Shown in pieces: positions 8,501 to 17,503 of a DNA stretch of 64,000 nucleotides. The DNA comes from Meandrina meandrites (lineage: Eukaryota > Cnidaria > Anthozoa > Scleractinia > Meandrinidae): the NCBI GenBank assembly GCA_963693305.1, contig OY855905.1, forward strand, positions 25,719,937 to 25,783,936. The letters run 5' to 3'. Position numbers and translations under genes: made by a program. How positions within the stretch are numbered: the stretch's first letter is position 1; each line of letters opens with the position of its first letter. The notes below the pieces were generated by a model that was not told the DNA's origin, searched no databases, and worked only from the letters and a program-made list of their open reading frames with translations.

Positions 8501-9315
8501 CTTGCCAAACTTTTAGGTAACTCAATATAAGAAGATGCAGACAGAGGATTGTAAGGATTGATGTTGATGTCGAGGTGCTCGACTCGGTCGAATTGCCAAC
8601 CGGATCCTCTGTTATTAAAATTCTGAATCAATTCAAAGATTTTATCACTCATCTGATCGTAAAGAACAGAGAGATCGGTTGACTCTGTCACAATCTCCAT
8701 TTTCGATGCGAAGGAGTATACATTAATGTCGATGTTGCCTGTTGCGGGATTCTCTTTGGTAAACCTTACGGTTAGAATTAATTTTACTTTAATAGATCCC
8801 TTACTCTTTATGAGATCTATAACCCTCGGTTTGACGCTATTCATAAACGCCTTCTCATCCATACCGTCTACTCCGTTAACTCTGAACGTTTTAAAATAAC
8901 CCTTTATAGCTGTCTTGTACTCTCTGGGTGTTAGGAGGTTATCATACCTCTTAAATATACGGTTCACTCTCTCTTTAAGACTGTTGACTCTTTCATTCAC
9001 AGTCTTTTTAATCGGTTCTGGGACTTTAGATATTATCCAGTCTGCAAACTTGTTTATCTCTCTCTTCACCGGCTTTGCAGCATTTGAGGCAAGATTCTTT
9101 AGTTGTGATACTTTAGAGGTATTTGCAGGTTTTGACGGTTCGAGTATGGGAATATCGATCTCAGGTATGGGTTGATCCATTATGTTTTGTGGTTGTGAAG
9201 GATCACTCACCGGAGTCAACGCTTGAATCAGCTCCGCTTTACGCAATTTATAATAACCTTTGATGCCACGCTCTTTGGCGAGGGCCTTCAAATCTTTGAC
9301 TTTAAAATTCTCCAT
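5488..9315 (-). CDS. PolB: Protein-primed family B DNA polymerase with N-terminal accessory domains
   Basis: The frame encodes 1275 residues. In order it has a SAP/Rho-N-like DNA-binding motif at 1-33 and a domain with a cysteine in NDNECFKW (C287) and a later histidine in NHYCWIKN (H382). That pair resembles the catalytic pair of an OTU-like cysteine protease (inference). A C2H2-type zinc finger lies at about 404-428. The exonuclease motifs are ADFEC (D461, E463), HNLSGYDSHL (about 613-622) and YLKSDVLLLSD (about 774-784). A cysteine/histidine endonuclease VII-like insert lies at about 561-602. The polymerase motifs are YLDANNLYG (D874), MNNSVFGKT (about 1010-1018) and FTDTDS (about 1106-1111). 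All catalytic aspartates are present, so proofreading and synthesis should work. It replicates the linear element from its ends. A CTTAAAGA motif lies 22 bases upstream. Confidence 0.92.
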   Translation of the reverse strand: MENFKVKDLKALAKERGIKGYYKLRKAELIQALTPVSDPSQPQNIMDQPIPEIDIPILEPSKPANTSKVSQLKNLASNAAKPVKREINKFADWIISKVPEPIKKTVNERVNSLKERVNRIFKRYDNLLTPREYKTAIKGYFKTFRVNGVDGMDEKAFMNSVKPRVIDLIKSKGSIKVKLILTVRFTKENPATGNIDINVYSFASKMEIVTESTDLSVLYDQMSDKIFELIQNFNNRGSGWQFDRVEHLDININPYNPLSASSYIELPKSLARKKAIINVQNENDNECFKWAVTSAVFPAKEHGERLSKQMREDSEKFDWTGIKFPVSLKQIDKFEKQNNYAINVFGCESVEYPVDVVYPLRISKKNEQVINLLLIANEETNHYCWIKNMSRLLSKNINNHQHKRHFCYRCLNSFQSEKSLNKHTEYCQNNEAVKIEMPFLENIQFKNFYKKQRVPFVVYADFECFTEKIDTCQPDDSKSFTNQYQKHKPSGFCYLIKCFDDNLLYPKLVKYTAESPDEDIPQLFIESLESDIKEIYNRFKKPKKMVMTQEDKIDFRRATICHICEEEIDKDTDDENYRVVRDHCHLTGKYRGAAHNMCNLKFRLPKFYPVIFHNLSGYDSHLFIKNLGKSEGKIDCIPNNEEKYISFTKHILVDKFIDKKGEEVEVKRKIRFIDSFKFMAASLDSLVKNLPKDSFKNITEFYEGDQLKLLLRKGVFPYDWFDNFDRLSSTSLPPKEAFHSILNDSGITEEDYQHAQNVWETFNMKTMRDYHDLYLKSDVLLLSDVFENFRDVCLDNYRLDPIFYYTAPGLAWDACLKITKVKLELFEDYEMLMMVEKGIRGGVSMISTRYGKANNPYMKDYDPDQPNKFISYLDANNLYGWAMCKPLPTKDFEWIKKEELKDWKSMPCILEVSLTYPEKLHDLHNDYPLAPERLIVNKVEKLIPNLNDKKNYVIHHETLKLYLSLGLKLTKIHRGITFKESAWLKPYIDLNTDLRAKAQNDFEKDFFKLMNNSVFGKTMENIRNRVDIRLVTRVSQAKRLTCKPNYQHHTIFSKNLAAVHMKKVSLKFDKPVYLGMSILDLSKTLMYDFHYNYIKPKYGENAKLLFTDTDSLAYEIQTKDFYRDISSDVKSKFDTSNYPKDHPSGILTGVNKKVIGMFKDEAAGKQIAEFVGLRAKLYSYRVEESYEEKKCKGVKKAVIKKTITFNDYKDCLFDNKPAAMRKMNVIRSHLHTMYTETVNKIALSPFDDKRLIREDNIHTFAYGHKGGNSVSDGTT

Positions 9316-9337
9316 TGATTATATTTAATAATTAAAA

Positions 9338-9345
9338 TCTTTAAG
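9338..9345 (-). promoter_or_regulatory. CTTAAAGA promoter-like motif, polymerase gene
   Basis: YTTAAARR motif on the minus strand, 22 bases before the polymerase ATG at 9315. Confidence 0.45.
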
Positions 9346-9346
9346 C

Positions 9347-9433
9347 CAGTTTTTTCAAAAAATATTATTTTTCAAAAATCAATATTTTTTGAAAATCCTC
9401 AAAATCAAAAATAAAAATATTTTGGAAAAACTG
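9347..9433. repeat. AT-rich imperfect inverted repeat beside the polymerase gene
   Basis: The arms at 9347-9372 and 9408-9433 read CAGTTTTTTCAAAAAATATT and, on the other strand, CAGTTTTTCCAAAATATTTT. They enclose an AT-only core with further short inverted repeats. It lies just outside the last provirus gene. It may be part of the element's terminal region or a transcription-related hairpin; without the left end I cannot match it to a terminal inverted repeat. Confidence 0.45.
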
Positions 9434-9877
9434 AATTGTCTTGATTCCGGCCCTTCATACCTACTCATGCACATCAGATTGTCTGGATTGTGTAAGCTCC
9501 TAGAGGACAAACGTAAACAAAGGGAGTCGTAATGCCAAGTTGTATACGAATGTATTTTTTTCTCTGGAAGAAATCTTTCGAGGAAGGCCAGTGGTCGAAT
9601 CTACATTTACACACAGCATTGTAAACGACGGCCGTGAGAGCACGGAGCAACTGCACGCCGATCGAAAGCTCATTTCGAAAATCAAATTTTCATTGAAATG
9701 CAATCGAATAGGCAGGTAAGCAATTATGTGCCGTATTTTCCACTACAGTGGGAGACTACAGTTGTAAGATTGGTTTCACCAAAAAAGCTGGAACTTTGGC
9801 GGTCCGTAGCAATAACAGATATGCAGCGGTTTGGTTGTCATCCCATGGAACTTCTTGCTCGTTTGTCATCGGTTTTA
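9434..9877. other. Transition region, provirus to host, no gene recognised
   Basis: Composition changes here from the purine/pyrimidine-skewed provirus to ordinary host sequence. Short frames exist but none resembles a protein. An ATG followed by a CAG/GTAAGC donor-like sequence occurs near 9698-9720. The true right end of the element could lie anywhere in this stretch. Confidence 0.3.
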
Positions 9878-10725
9878 TGCACCTATATTGGCTTTCCCGG
9901 GGGTTGACCCCGGGGACACCCCCGGGAATTTGTTTTCAGGTTGAAACAAAAACTTTCTAAATCCCTGGGGTGTGGGGCAAAAAATTCACACCAATTTCTC
10001 CTCCCCCAGGGGCTAAGATGAAGACAAAATACCTTTATTTACAAAAAAAGACAGACAAATCTGTCTATTTTTGCCGGGTTCTTTGAACTGAGTTTTAAAA
10101 GCAGCATCCTAGAGACTTCAAATGCAGTAATCAAACTGCAGTATAGTTTATTTGTTGGATGCAAGTAACGCAACAAAACAGATCAAAAATAATGGTGGTA
10201 AAGTTTAGCTCCCAGAACACAAGTCACAACCACTCAAACTTAGGGGAGCTTAAAAACAACTGAAAGAAACCATCGCTCTCAATGCTTAGAGATTGCAGTA
10301 GCCTTCAAAAGACTTGGATCTTAGATCCTCACAACTGTGGTAATGAAACGTTATCCAACGAACTAACTGCCACTTTAGATAAACAAGATGACGATTGGAG
10401 ATCCACTGATCCGATACACCTTAAATACTACAGCATTCTTTTAAAGGCTATTATGAATCTTTCAACAAACACGAGCCGATAAACCTAATGAAATATGCCA
10501 CAGAGCTAGAAAACACAATGGCAAGATTTTTTCACTGCTGACCAATGTCTAACAAATCCCGGGGGTGCATCCAGGGGGTCTGGCGCGTTCGTTTCAAAAC
10601 CAAAACAATGCCCCCACCCCGCGGGACAATTTTTTTTTCAAAAATGCACCATTCCCCGCATGTTCCCGGGGGTTTCCCGGGGGTGTCCCCGGGGTCAACC
10701 CCCGGGAAAGCCAATGATAAGTGCA
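9878..10725. mobile_element. Non-autonomous DNA element with 50 bp GC-rich inverted repeats
   Basis: The left arm (9878-9927) and right arm (10675-10725) are near-perfect inverted copies. They contain the CCCGGGGGTTGACCCCGGGG block and the outer TTGGCTTTCCC segment. The 750 bp interior has no coding frame that looks real. Within each arm, runs of CCCGGGG are themselves palindromic. Family unknown; target duplication not clear. Confidence 0.65.
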
Positions 10726-10839
10726 TTACGAATGATGCAGGTTTTGCTCCCAACCGATTTCGCACCCACCGAGTTCGCCCCCACCGATTTCTAACGTAGT
10801 CACGCTTTTCTCATGCTTAAAGAACGAGAAATATTCGGC

Positions 10840-10980
10840 AAGATTTCCGCACAGCCCCATACATTAATTATGCATACAATTTTCTGACTGACTCGTTCTT
10901 TTCATGATTGCTGTTTGTATATAGTGATAGTATGAAATAGCTGCATACATAATTAATGTATGGGGCTGTGCGGAAATCTT
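10840..10980. repeat. Hairpin MITE with 38 bp inverted repeats
   Basis: AAGATTTCCGCACAGCCCCA and the following ATACATTAATTATG at the left are repeated inverted at the right end (10943-10980) with about one mismatch. The spacer is about 65 bp. This is typical of a miniature inverted-repeat element; no protein is encoded. Confidence 0.75.
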
Positions 10981-11354
10981 ACCTCGTCATGACTTAAAAT
11001 CGAAAATTTCATCTGGCATTTGTAACTCATTAGGCAAATGATGAATTTGTTTTATCTTTAACCGAACTATTTGTAGATAAAAGTGACTGTTTAAAAAATG
11101 CTGTCACTTATCAGAAAAATATGGCCTTGCAACATTTATGAATACAGTGTAATTGTACTTTATTTTTGCTGAAATTAAAATTCGCCAAGGGTGTTTCTTT
11201 GAACTGATTTAGCTAATTGTAACATTCACTGAGTGCTACCATGTGAATATTGGTTAAATATTGTATTGGTTTTCTGTACATAGCCTACCCCCAACTGCAT
11301 GCAGCCAACACAGCCCAAGAAATACTGCTTGTGTGTCATAGATTGCTTGAATGG

Positions 11355-11602
11355 CTTGTTGTGTTACCCCATTTCTGTAGCATAAGTGACTAGGCATATC
11401 TCTTCTTCCCCTGTCCCCCCGGATGGAATATTAGTCCATTGCAGGAATACTGCCAAAAGTATATTTGTTGGAACCCATTTATATTTGAGAGTTAAGTGTC
11501 TTTCCCAGAACACAACACAATGACCCTGGCTGGGGCTTGAAACCTGGACCATTCAATCCGAAGTTTAGTGGTGGGGCCTTACATTAGCCCACTGTGCCCC
11601 CC
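11355..11602 (-). mobile_element. tRNA-derived SINE-like copy, minus strand
   Basis: Read on the minus strand, it begins with a degenerate tRNA-like head (a cacagtgggctaatg A-box region and a B-box-like ggtttcaagcc). It continues with the body gtcattgtgttgtgttctgg and a tail with atggactaatattccatccg. This body pattern is common in marine-animal SINEs. Promoter boxes are degraded, so this is an old copy. Confidence 0.5.
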
Positions 11603-13544
11603 ATCTTGTTTGTTGTACTACAGGTTATTTTGGCAAGTTACATAGATTTGATTTGATTCGGCAGATTCACCAAAACAAATATTTGTGAAATAAACATATC
11701 TTGCAAAGACCCCTGAAACTCCACAAGACTGTCAAGAGGTGTGGGTTGGAATAAACACCACCCAGTAACTTGTACAAAACACAAAATGATAAGCAGTCAG
11801 AATGAGTGGCAAAAATGTCAACTTTATTCTCAAGTTACAGTTGGTGGACATAGGTGTCAATTGGTTGTAATTTAGCCAACTGCAGGACCTACAAAAATAA
11901 ATTAAAATATATCTATGATCACAAAAGGTGCTTTATGGTGTGAGTCCTTGAGGCCATTAGAAAGAAATGATTGTGTAACAATTGCAATAGGGGATGATAG
12001 GACAGCACAACTCTTGGTTAAGTCTTCATTTTAGCCTAGTGGCCTATAAGTCCATCCAGGTTTCCACAGTCTTAAGCAGTTGGTGGTTTGGCTGGGGTGG
12101 TGGTAAAGGGGCAATTTTAGAATAAATTATTGTAGGAACCAAGAGAGAGAGAGAGAGAGTTATATCCTTTCCATCTGAGACCAAAAGGTAAACATTGTAA
12201 AAGTATATCAACAAGCAAAGTGCAGTTTTCTAAGCAAGGACTGGTGTTTGAACTTTATATCATGCCCTTTCAAGGTTCAATGTGGTTCACAATTTTTTCA
12301 CATACCATTACCAACTGTCTAAAGAAATTCTCATAAACAGTTGCATGCCCTGTTGCAAATATGGAAGTTTTCTATTTCCTTTATTACAATAAATACTCTT
12401 CATAATCAATGTCCGATAATTTTCAATATAAACAATATTCCTGCATAACAGCTGATAACAGCCGGCGTTGCACACAGATGCAGTCGCCGGGATGTATTTA
12501 CACTTAGAAAAGCACCAGAATTTACCAAAAAATCGGAGTTGTATAAAAAAACACATCAGACAATTTCCAGCTCCTCGATCGAAGAAAATACTATTAAAAA
12601 ACCGGGTGAAAAATGGGTGAATACCAAAATCTAAAGCTAGATTTTACCTACCTTGAAAACGAAACGGGAAATGGCATCATAAATCGCGGTTTAAGGCCAA
12701 GATACTGCAAAACACAAACGAACAAACTCCGAAAATCTCGGCAAAATGGCCGCTAAAGCTTCATAAGCAACTTCCGGAAATACGTCTGAGTTCGAAGGCT
12801 ATTGTATTGAAACAGCCAATCAAAAAAATTCGAATTAAATTCGAATAATTCCATTTCTCCAGAGTTTCACCCGGCGACTAAACCGCTGACCGTGGAGCCT
12901 GTGGACTCTGGGAACGAGATTGCTGCCATGCGTCCTGCCATGCCAATCCATGCGACTAGTTCCCAGAGCCGCTCTGTTTTCGTAGTCGATTAGGACTAGG
13001 CACCATTGAAGAAAACGGCGGGAAGATGGCGCGGCTGTTTGCGGCTGAGGTTTTTGACAAGGTGTTGACTTGTCCGTCGACTTGTCCGACTTGTTGGACG
13101 AACTGACTGAGTGTAATTTGTTGGCTTACATATTGTCGTTGTTTATGCCATTTTATTTAACCAACCAACCGTTCACTGACTCTGAATAGATGACCCGGTT
13201 GACTGATCGGAAAGCAGTTTACCTATGTGATGCCAAGGTTCGTTGTTGAACACTTTTATTAATATTTATAGTATTAAAGCTTAAGCTTATAATAAGTTAT
13301 TACTTTCAACAAAACAGCTTATTTGTAAAAGCAGTAACACGAATTTTGAAGGTAGGAAAATTAAGCTTATCTGTTTTCGTAGTATCATTTTGTTGACAAT
13401 AGTAACAGGTATTTTAACCGAGGGGTTTTACAAATTGAGATGATTCAAGAAACCTTTAATGTCTTTATATGCCTTTTTTTTTCAGTTGAATGCTGTTCTT
13501 CCTTTGTTTTTGGGTATGGTCTCCAAGCTGGAGTTGAAAATAGG
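11603..13544. other. Intergenic region, no supported gene
   Basis: No long frame resembles a known protein. The region contains an (AG)n microsatellite at 12142-12159. It also has CpG-richer sequence around 12860-13100, and an inverted pair of CTCTGGGAAC/GTTCCCAGAG around 12910-12975. Faint minus-strand splice-like signals (donor near 12650, acceptor near 11888) leave room for a small host gene that I could not assemble into one frame. Confidence 0.3.
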
Positions 13545-13736
13545 CCCCTAAGCTATTTATAAGCTGCAGGTATTTATAAGCTGCAGGTATATAATAAGCT
13601 GCAGGTATATTAGCCAGATTCATTTTTATCAAAAATAATGAATAAAAACATAAACCGCAGGAGTCAAATTAACGCCGGGTCCACTAGGCCAAGTTTGAAA
13701 TAAATGCCGGGGGCGTCTAATCAAGAAAATACGGTA
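13545..13736. repeat. Short tandem motif and MITE remnant
   Basis: The hexamer-rich unit ATAAGCTGCAGGTAT occurs three times at 13558-13610. The right end (gaaaatacggta) matches the terminus of the MITE at 23182-23670, so this is probably a degraded copy of that family abutting the 5.3 kb transposon. Confidence 0.4.
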
Positions 13737-14739
13737 TAGTCCGGCGGTTATTGACCAAAAAATGGCTGAATTGTTCAAATTAGTGATAAAAGCATGAAAC
13801 TTTCACAGATTACTAATGACCCCAAGGGCAGTAAATCCTGATATAGGGCCGAGCCGAGTTAAGCTCTGGAGGCGGGAACTGCGCATGACTGAAACTTCCC
13901 AGCATGAAAACGAGGCTGCAAACTATACATCCCCCTAAAGCTGGTATTCATGTGTCAATTTGCAACTAAATATACCCAGAAGTGACATTTAAGTCATTTC
14001 CATTCTTGTAAGATTTATTTCAGGTCTTTCGACATCGTCACGTGCTTGTAAAGTTTGCAAACATTCGCCATGCTTGGGTAGCCTGTGGTAAAACTAGATA
14101 TCACGCTTTTTTGCTATTACGATATCTCTGTTTTTGCCAAAAATGCCTTTTCTCAGCAAGGACAACCCTTTTTGATCGCTCGTAATCACAGTGTTATCAA
14201 TGATAGCCCATAACACTTAACTCAAGGCTTGGGTGCCCTGTGGTAAAAATAGAAATTCGGCTTTCCTGCAATCAAAATACCACCTATGGATAAATATTAT
14301 GTCTATTCTATGAGAGAAAAACGATCTTTGTTCCCTTAGGAATGCTAACCTAATAAATGCTAGCTCATAATACTCAATAAATGGCCTGGGTACCCCGTGG
14401 TATGTCCTGATAATTATAAAAGTGTCCTCTTAAACAATGTGCAACTTATACGACGTAAAACTGTCTTCTCTGATTAGATCACGAAAAAAAACATAATTTG
14501 CTTGCTCTTCTGGCAAAGCCTAATGACGCTGGCCTTATAAGCCCTATAGATCAAGATACTTATCACATATGGCAGATCGTCAAACGCAAAACTACCTACG
14601 CGCATTGTATTCAGTCAGGAAATGCGAACGCTTGTAGAGACCAGTCTTAAAACAAAATCAGAATGATCAAATGCGGCCGCTATCGGGGAACCTTTACTGC
14701 TATTGGCAATTACCACCGCACTTGCAAAGGGCAATACAC
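13737..14739 (+). repeat. Left terminal inverted repeat of the 5.3 kb transposon
   Basis: This is the inverted counterpart of 17162-19023. Shared landmarks include the repeated phrase 'taccacagg' (as its complement), AGCTCTGGAGGCGGGAACTG and the inner block TTCTGGCAAAGCCTAATGAC. Its inner end overlaps the 3' end of the decayed internal gene. Confidence 0.75.
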
Positions 14740-17198
14740 GTCAAGTTTGCCTTTGTGCACTTGCATTGCCCTCTTCATGCTGTTTTGCATCTGCAGTGGA
14801 TCAGCTCATAGCAAATGTCCTTTACTTGAGGAAGGGTGGTCCAGTGTGGTGACCAGATTCCGTTGTCTTGCTGCCACCCCCACTCTGATAGGTTTGGAAT
14901 CACTGGATCTCGAGGCAAGGTCTGTCCCCATATGTGTCCCCCTTGGTATACAGCTCTCCTGACGTGCTGTTCTAACGCTGCTCTAGTTGGTGGAATCCCA
15001 TCAAGGTTATTTCTAGAAATAGAATGTGCAATAAAACATGACAGGTCAATTAAACATAAAACCTTCGAAGGGAAATATACATTGTGATAATAGTGTAAAT
15101 CCCTTTTCATACTTTTTGTTGAAAAGCTCCTGTCTTGCTTGATTAACCTTCACTTGATTGCTTGTTCTATCATACAGGAGGACTACAAATCTCTCAATCA
15201 CTGACATGCATGCCTCACTAACATTTGATGGTGCGGACTTGAGAACGCTGAGAACTAGTAAACAAACGAGGACTATAGTTAAAACACAGAGTCGTCCATT
15301 ATATCCCTTGTGTGGAGCGCCATAAGATGCGGACCTTCTTCCTTGAAAGGGTTGCCCAGTTCCTTGAATGAAGGTATCATGTTTACGGCGTCTTTTGGAA
15401 ATGCATTTTGAATGCCTTTTTTCTGCTCGTGGTGGTCATACTCGTCGGTTGTTGAGTTGTCTCCCTCGAATTCTTGAATCATCCGAGCTATCTCAGGACC
15501 CGCCACCATCCATCTTCTTAGTGCAGCTGGGTTCTCAATAAGACCGACCGCCCCTCCGTCACCTTTCACTTCTGCATTTACCTGCTCATCAGCATGGTCG
15601 AGCGCAATGGACGAGAACCGCCTTGAGGTCTTGTGCACAGTAAAGCAGCCTTCCTAAAAATGATTGTACACATCAGGATGCTTGGAAAAAAGGATACACA
15701 TATCGCAATAATGTACGGACAGCCACCTTGCATAGTTCCCATGATCCATTGCAAACATCCAGGGTAGTAAATCACATACAGACTGAACATACATGTCGAA
15801 GTTGGCTTCTCTAAACGCTCTTACTAGGAGAAAGCAGGTCAATTCCAAATCGAGCACAGTAGCCCAATATTGGAACTGGGCTCACTTTTCAGCCATAGCC
15901 TTCTTCCATTCCTCTTCAGGCATCGGACGCTCGTCCTCTTTCATTCCGGCTTTGTAGTCCTTGTATGCTCTGCTCATCAGGACAAACAAACTGGCAGCCG
16001 TTACCTGGTGTGCGCGGCGCGTACAGGTAATATGGCTAGCTGTTAGGAACGACTCTGCCATGTCTTGCGTCGCCACCCCAGCATTACAGATTGCTTCTGC
16101 CCAGCCGCTTCCACTTACCCACTTTCCCAGCATTTTGAAAGCTGCCATCTCAATATGAAGTCCTCTGAGCATAACTACAAAGCGGTCTTCATTGAATTCC
16201 GCTAATGACCATTAAAGTTGCTTTGCCAAGGCAAACAACGGCTGGTCAAGAGCGATTACAGGAACTTGAGACCTGTTGACATGGTGTATGACCATCTTGA
16301 CCACTTTCATACTGTGCGCAATCATTGCCAGAGAATGAGCGTTTTCAAGAAACATGGGTAAGAGAGAGATGATTGCTGGGTATTGCCTACTCAGAGAAGA
16401 TTTCTCTGCTCTGAATGCCGCCCATGACACAAAGTCCTTTGGCCCCAGCTTCTCCTCCGCTATCAAATGCTCGGTGTTGCGGAGCCAGTCCTCCTCCTCT
16501 TGAATACCTTGGATATCATCTCTGGTAGAGACAGGAATCAATGTACCACGTGGGAGCTCTGGTGCCTTAAGGTCACTAGCTGGTAATGCTATAGGGGTTA
16601 ACTCGCTATAACTTGATGGTAAAGTGGCTATTTTCTTAGTGACCGTCGGCTCAGTTGCATCAAAGGTGTCAGGATCTCTTGCTGTTCCTAGCTGCCCTTT
16701 TTATGGATGTTGCACAAGAGAAATTGCAGTGCCATGAAAAGAGCCTTGTGCAGAGGTTGAGCTTGTATTATGATCAATATTATCGACTGCTGAAGTTGTA
16801 AAGAGTTCCACTCTAACTTTAGAAGGGCAGACGACACCTTCGCGTTCATATCTTTCTAAGACACTGTTTGTGGTTTCGGTGGAAACAGAAATGAGCCTAT
16901 CGTAGGATATCGAGATACCGAGATTGTAAAAAGTATCAATTAGCGATCTGTCTCTAGTTGAACCATGTATTTTTAGCGCTGTGTAGATTGGAAGTGGACA
17001 CTCCCTCGATGCTCTTATATGATGGGTACTGCCAGTGGCGTCAGGTCGAGATCGAGCTCTCTGTATGGAGTTGTAAACTATTAATTGAGCGATCGACAGA
17101 CAAGCTTGGCTCTCATACGGGTCGACATTCGTTGTTGGACCTTTAACAATCATGCCAAGTAGTGTACTGCCCTTTGCAAGCGCGGTGGTAACCTCCAA
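14700..17198 (-). pseudogene. Decayed long ORF inside the 5.3 kb transposon
   Basis: On the minus strand one reading frame runs from about 17198 to 15279, broken only by in-frame stops at 16701, 16212, 15882 and 15654. It then frameshifts (15279-15042) and returns to the original phase for a C-terminal stretch, with a further stop at 14775 and a final stop at 14700. Readable stretches have normal protein character, for example LPMFLENAHSLAMIAHSM and DLLPWMFAMDHGNYARWLS. The C-terminus is cysteine-rich (HCRCK, then QCKC, then CIALCKCGGNC), resembling a CXC/tesmin-type zinc motif. From memory, hypothetical proteins of this kind are common in coral gene sets, but I know no function. It may be the element's own protein. 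Confidence 0.6.
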
Positions 17199-17503
17199 TA
17201 GCAGTAAAGGTTCCCCGATAGAGGTCGCATTTGATCATTCTGATTTTGTTTTCAGAGTGGTCTCTACAAGTGTTCGCATTTCCTGACTGAATACAATGCG
17301 CGTAGGTAGTTTTGCGATTGGCGATCTGCCATATGTGATAAGTATCTTGGTCTATAGGGCTTATAAGGCCAGCGTCATTAGGCTTTGCCAGAAGAGCAAG
17401 CAAATTATGTTTTTTTCTTGATCAGAGAAGACAGTTTTACGTCGTATAAGTTGCACATTGTTTATGAGGAAACTTTAAAATTATCTAGACATACCACAGG
17501 GTA

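Larger units (their letters stand above)
1..9433. mobile_element. Integrated Polinton/adintovirus-like element, right portion (left end outside window)
   Basis: A block of nine tightly packed, intron-less genes on both strands differs sharply from the intron-rich, repeat-rich host sequence to its right. Hallmark genes seen are a protein-primed family B DNA polymerase, a retroviral-type DDE integrase, an A32-like packaging ATPase and a double-jelly-roll-type capsid candidate. This set defines Polintons/Mavericks and the related adintoviruses. Coding strands are strongly purine-rich, with recurring GAGAGA runs, unlike the flanks. None of the nine frames has an internal stop, so the copy is either young or maintained. 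The fibre-like frame runs off position 1, so the left terminus, and probably protease and penton genes, lie outside. The right boundary is uncertain: coding ends at 9315, and an AT-rich inverted repeat ends at 9433. Confidence 0.85.

Noticed and set aside
14663..15087. Plus-strand frames of 83-99 codons in the left arm of the 5.3 kb transposon
   Set aside because: They are antisense to the minus-strand decayed ORF, which shows protein-like composition and the cysteine motif.
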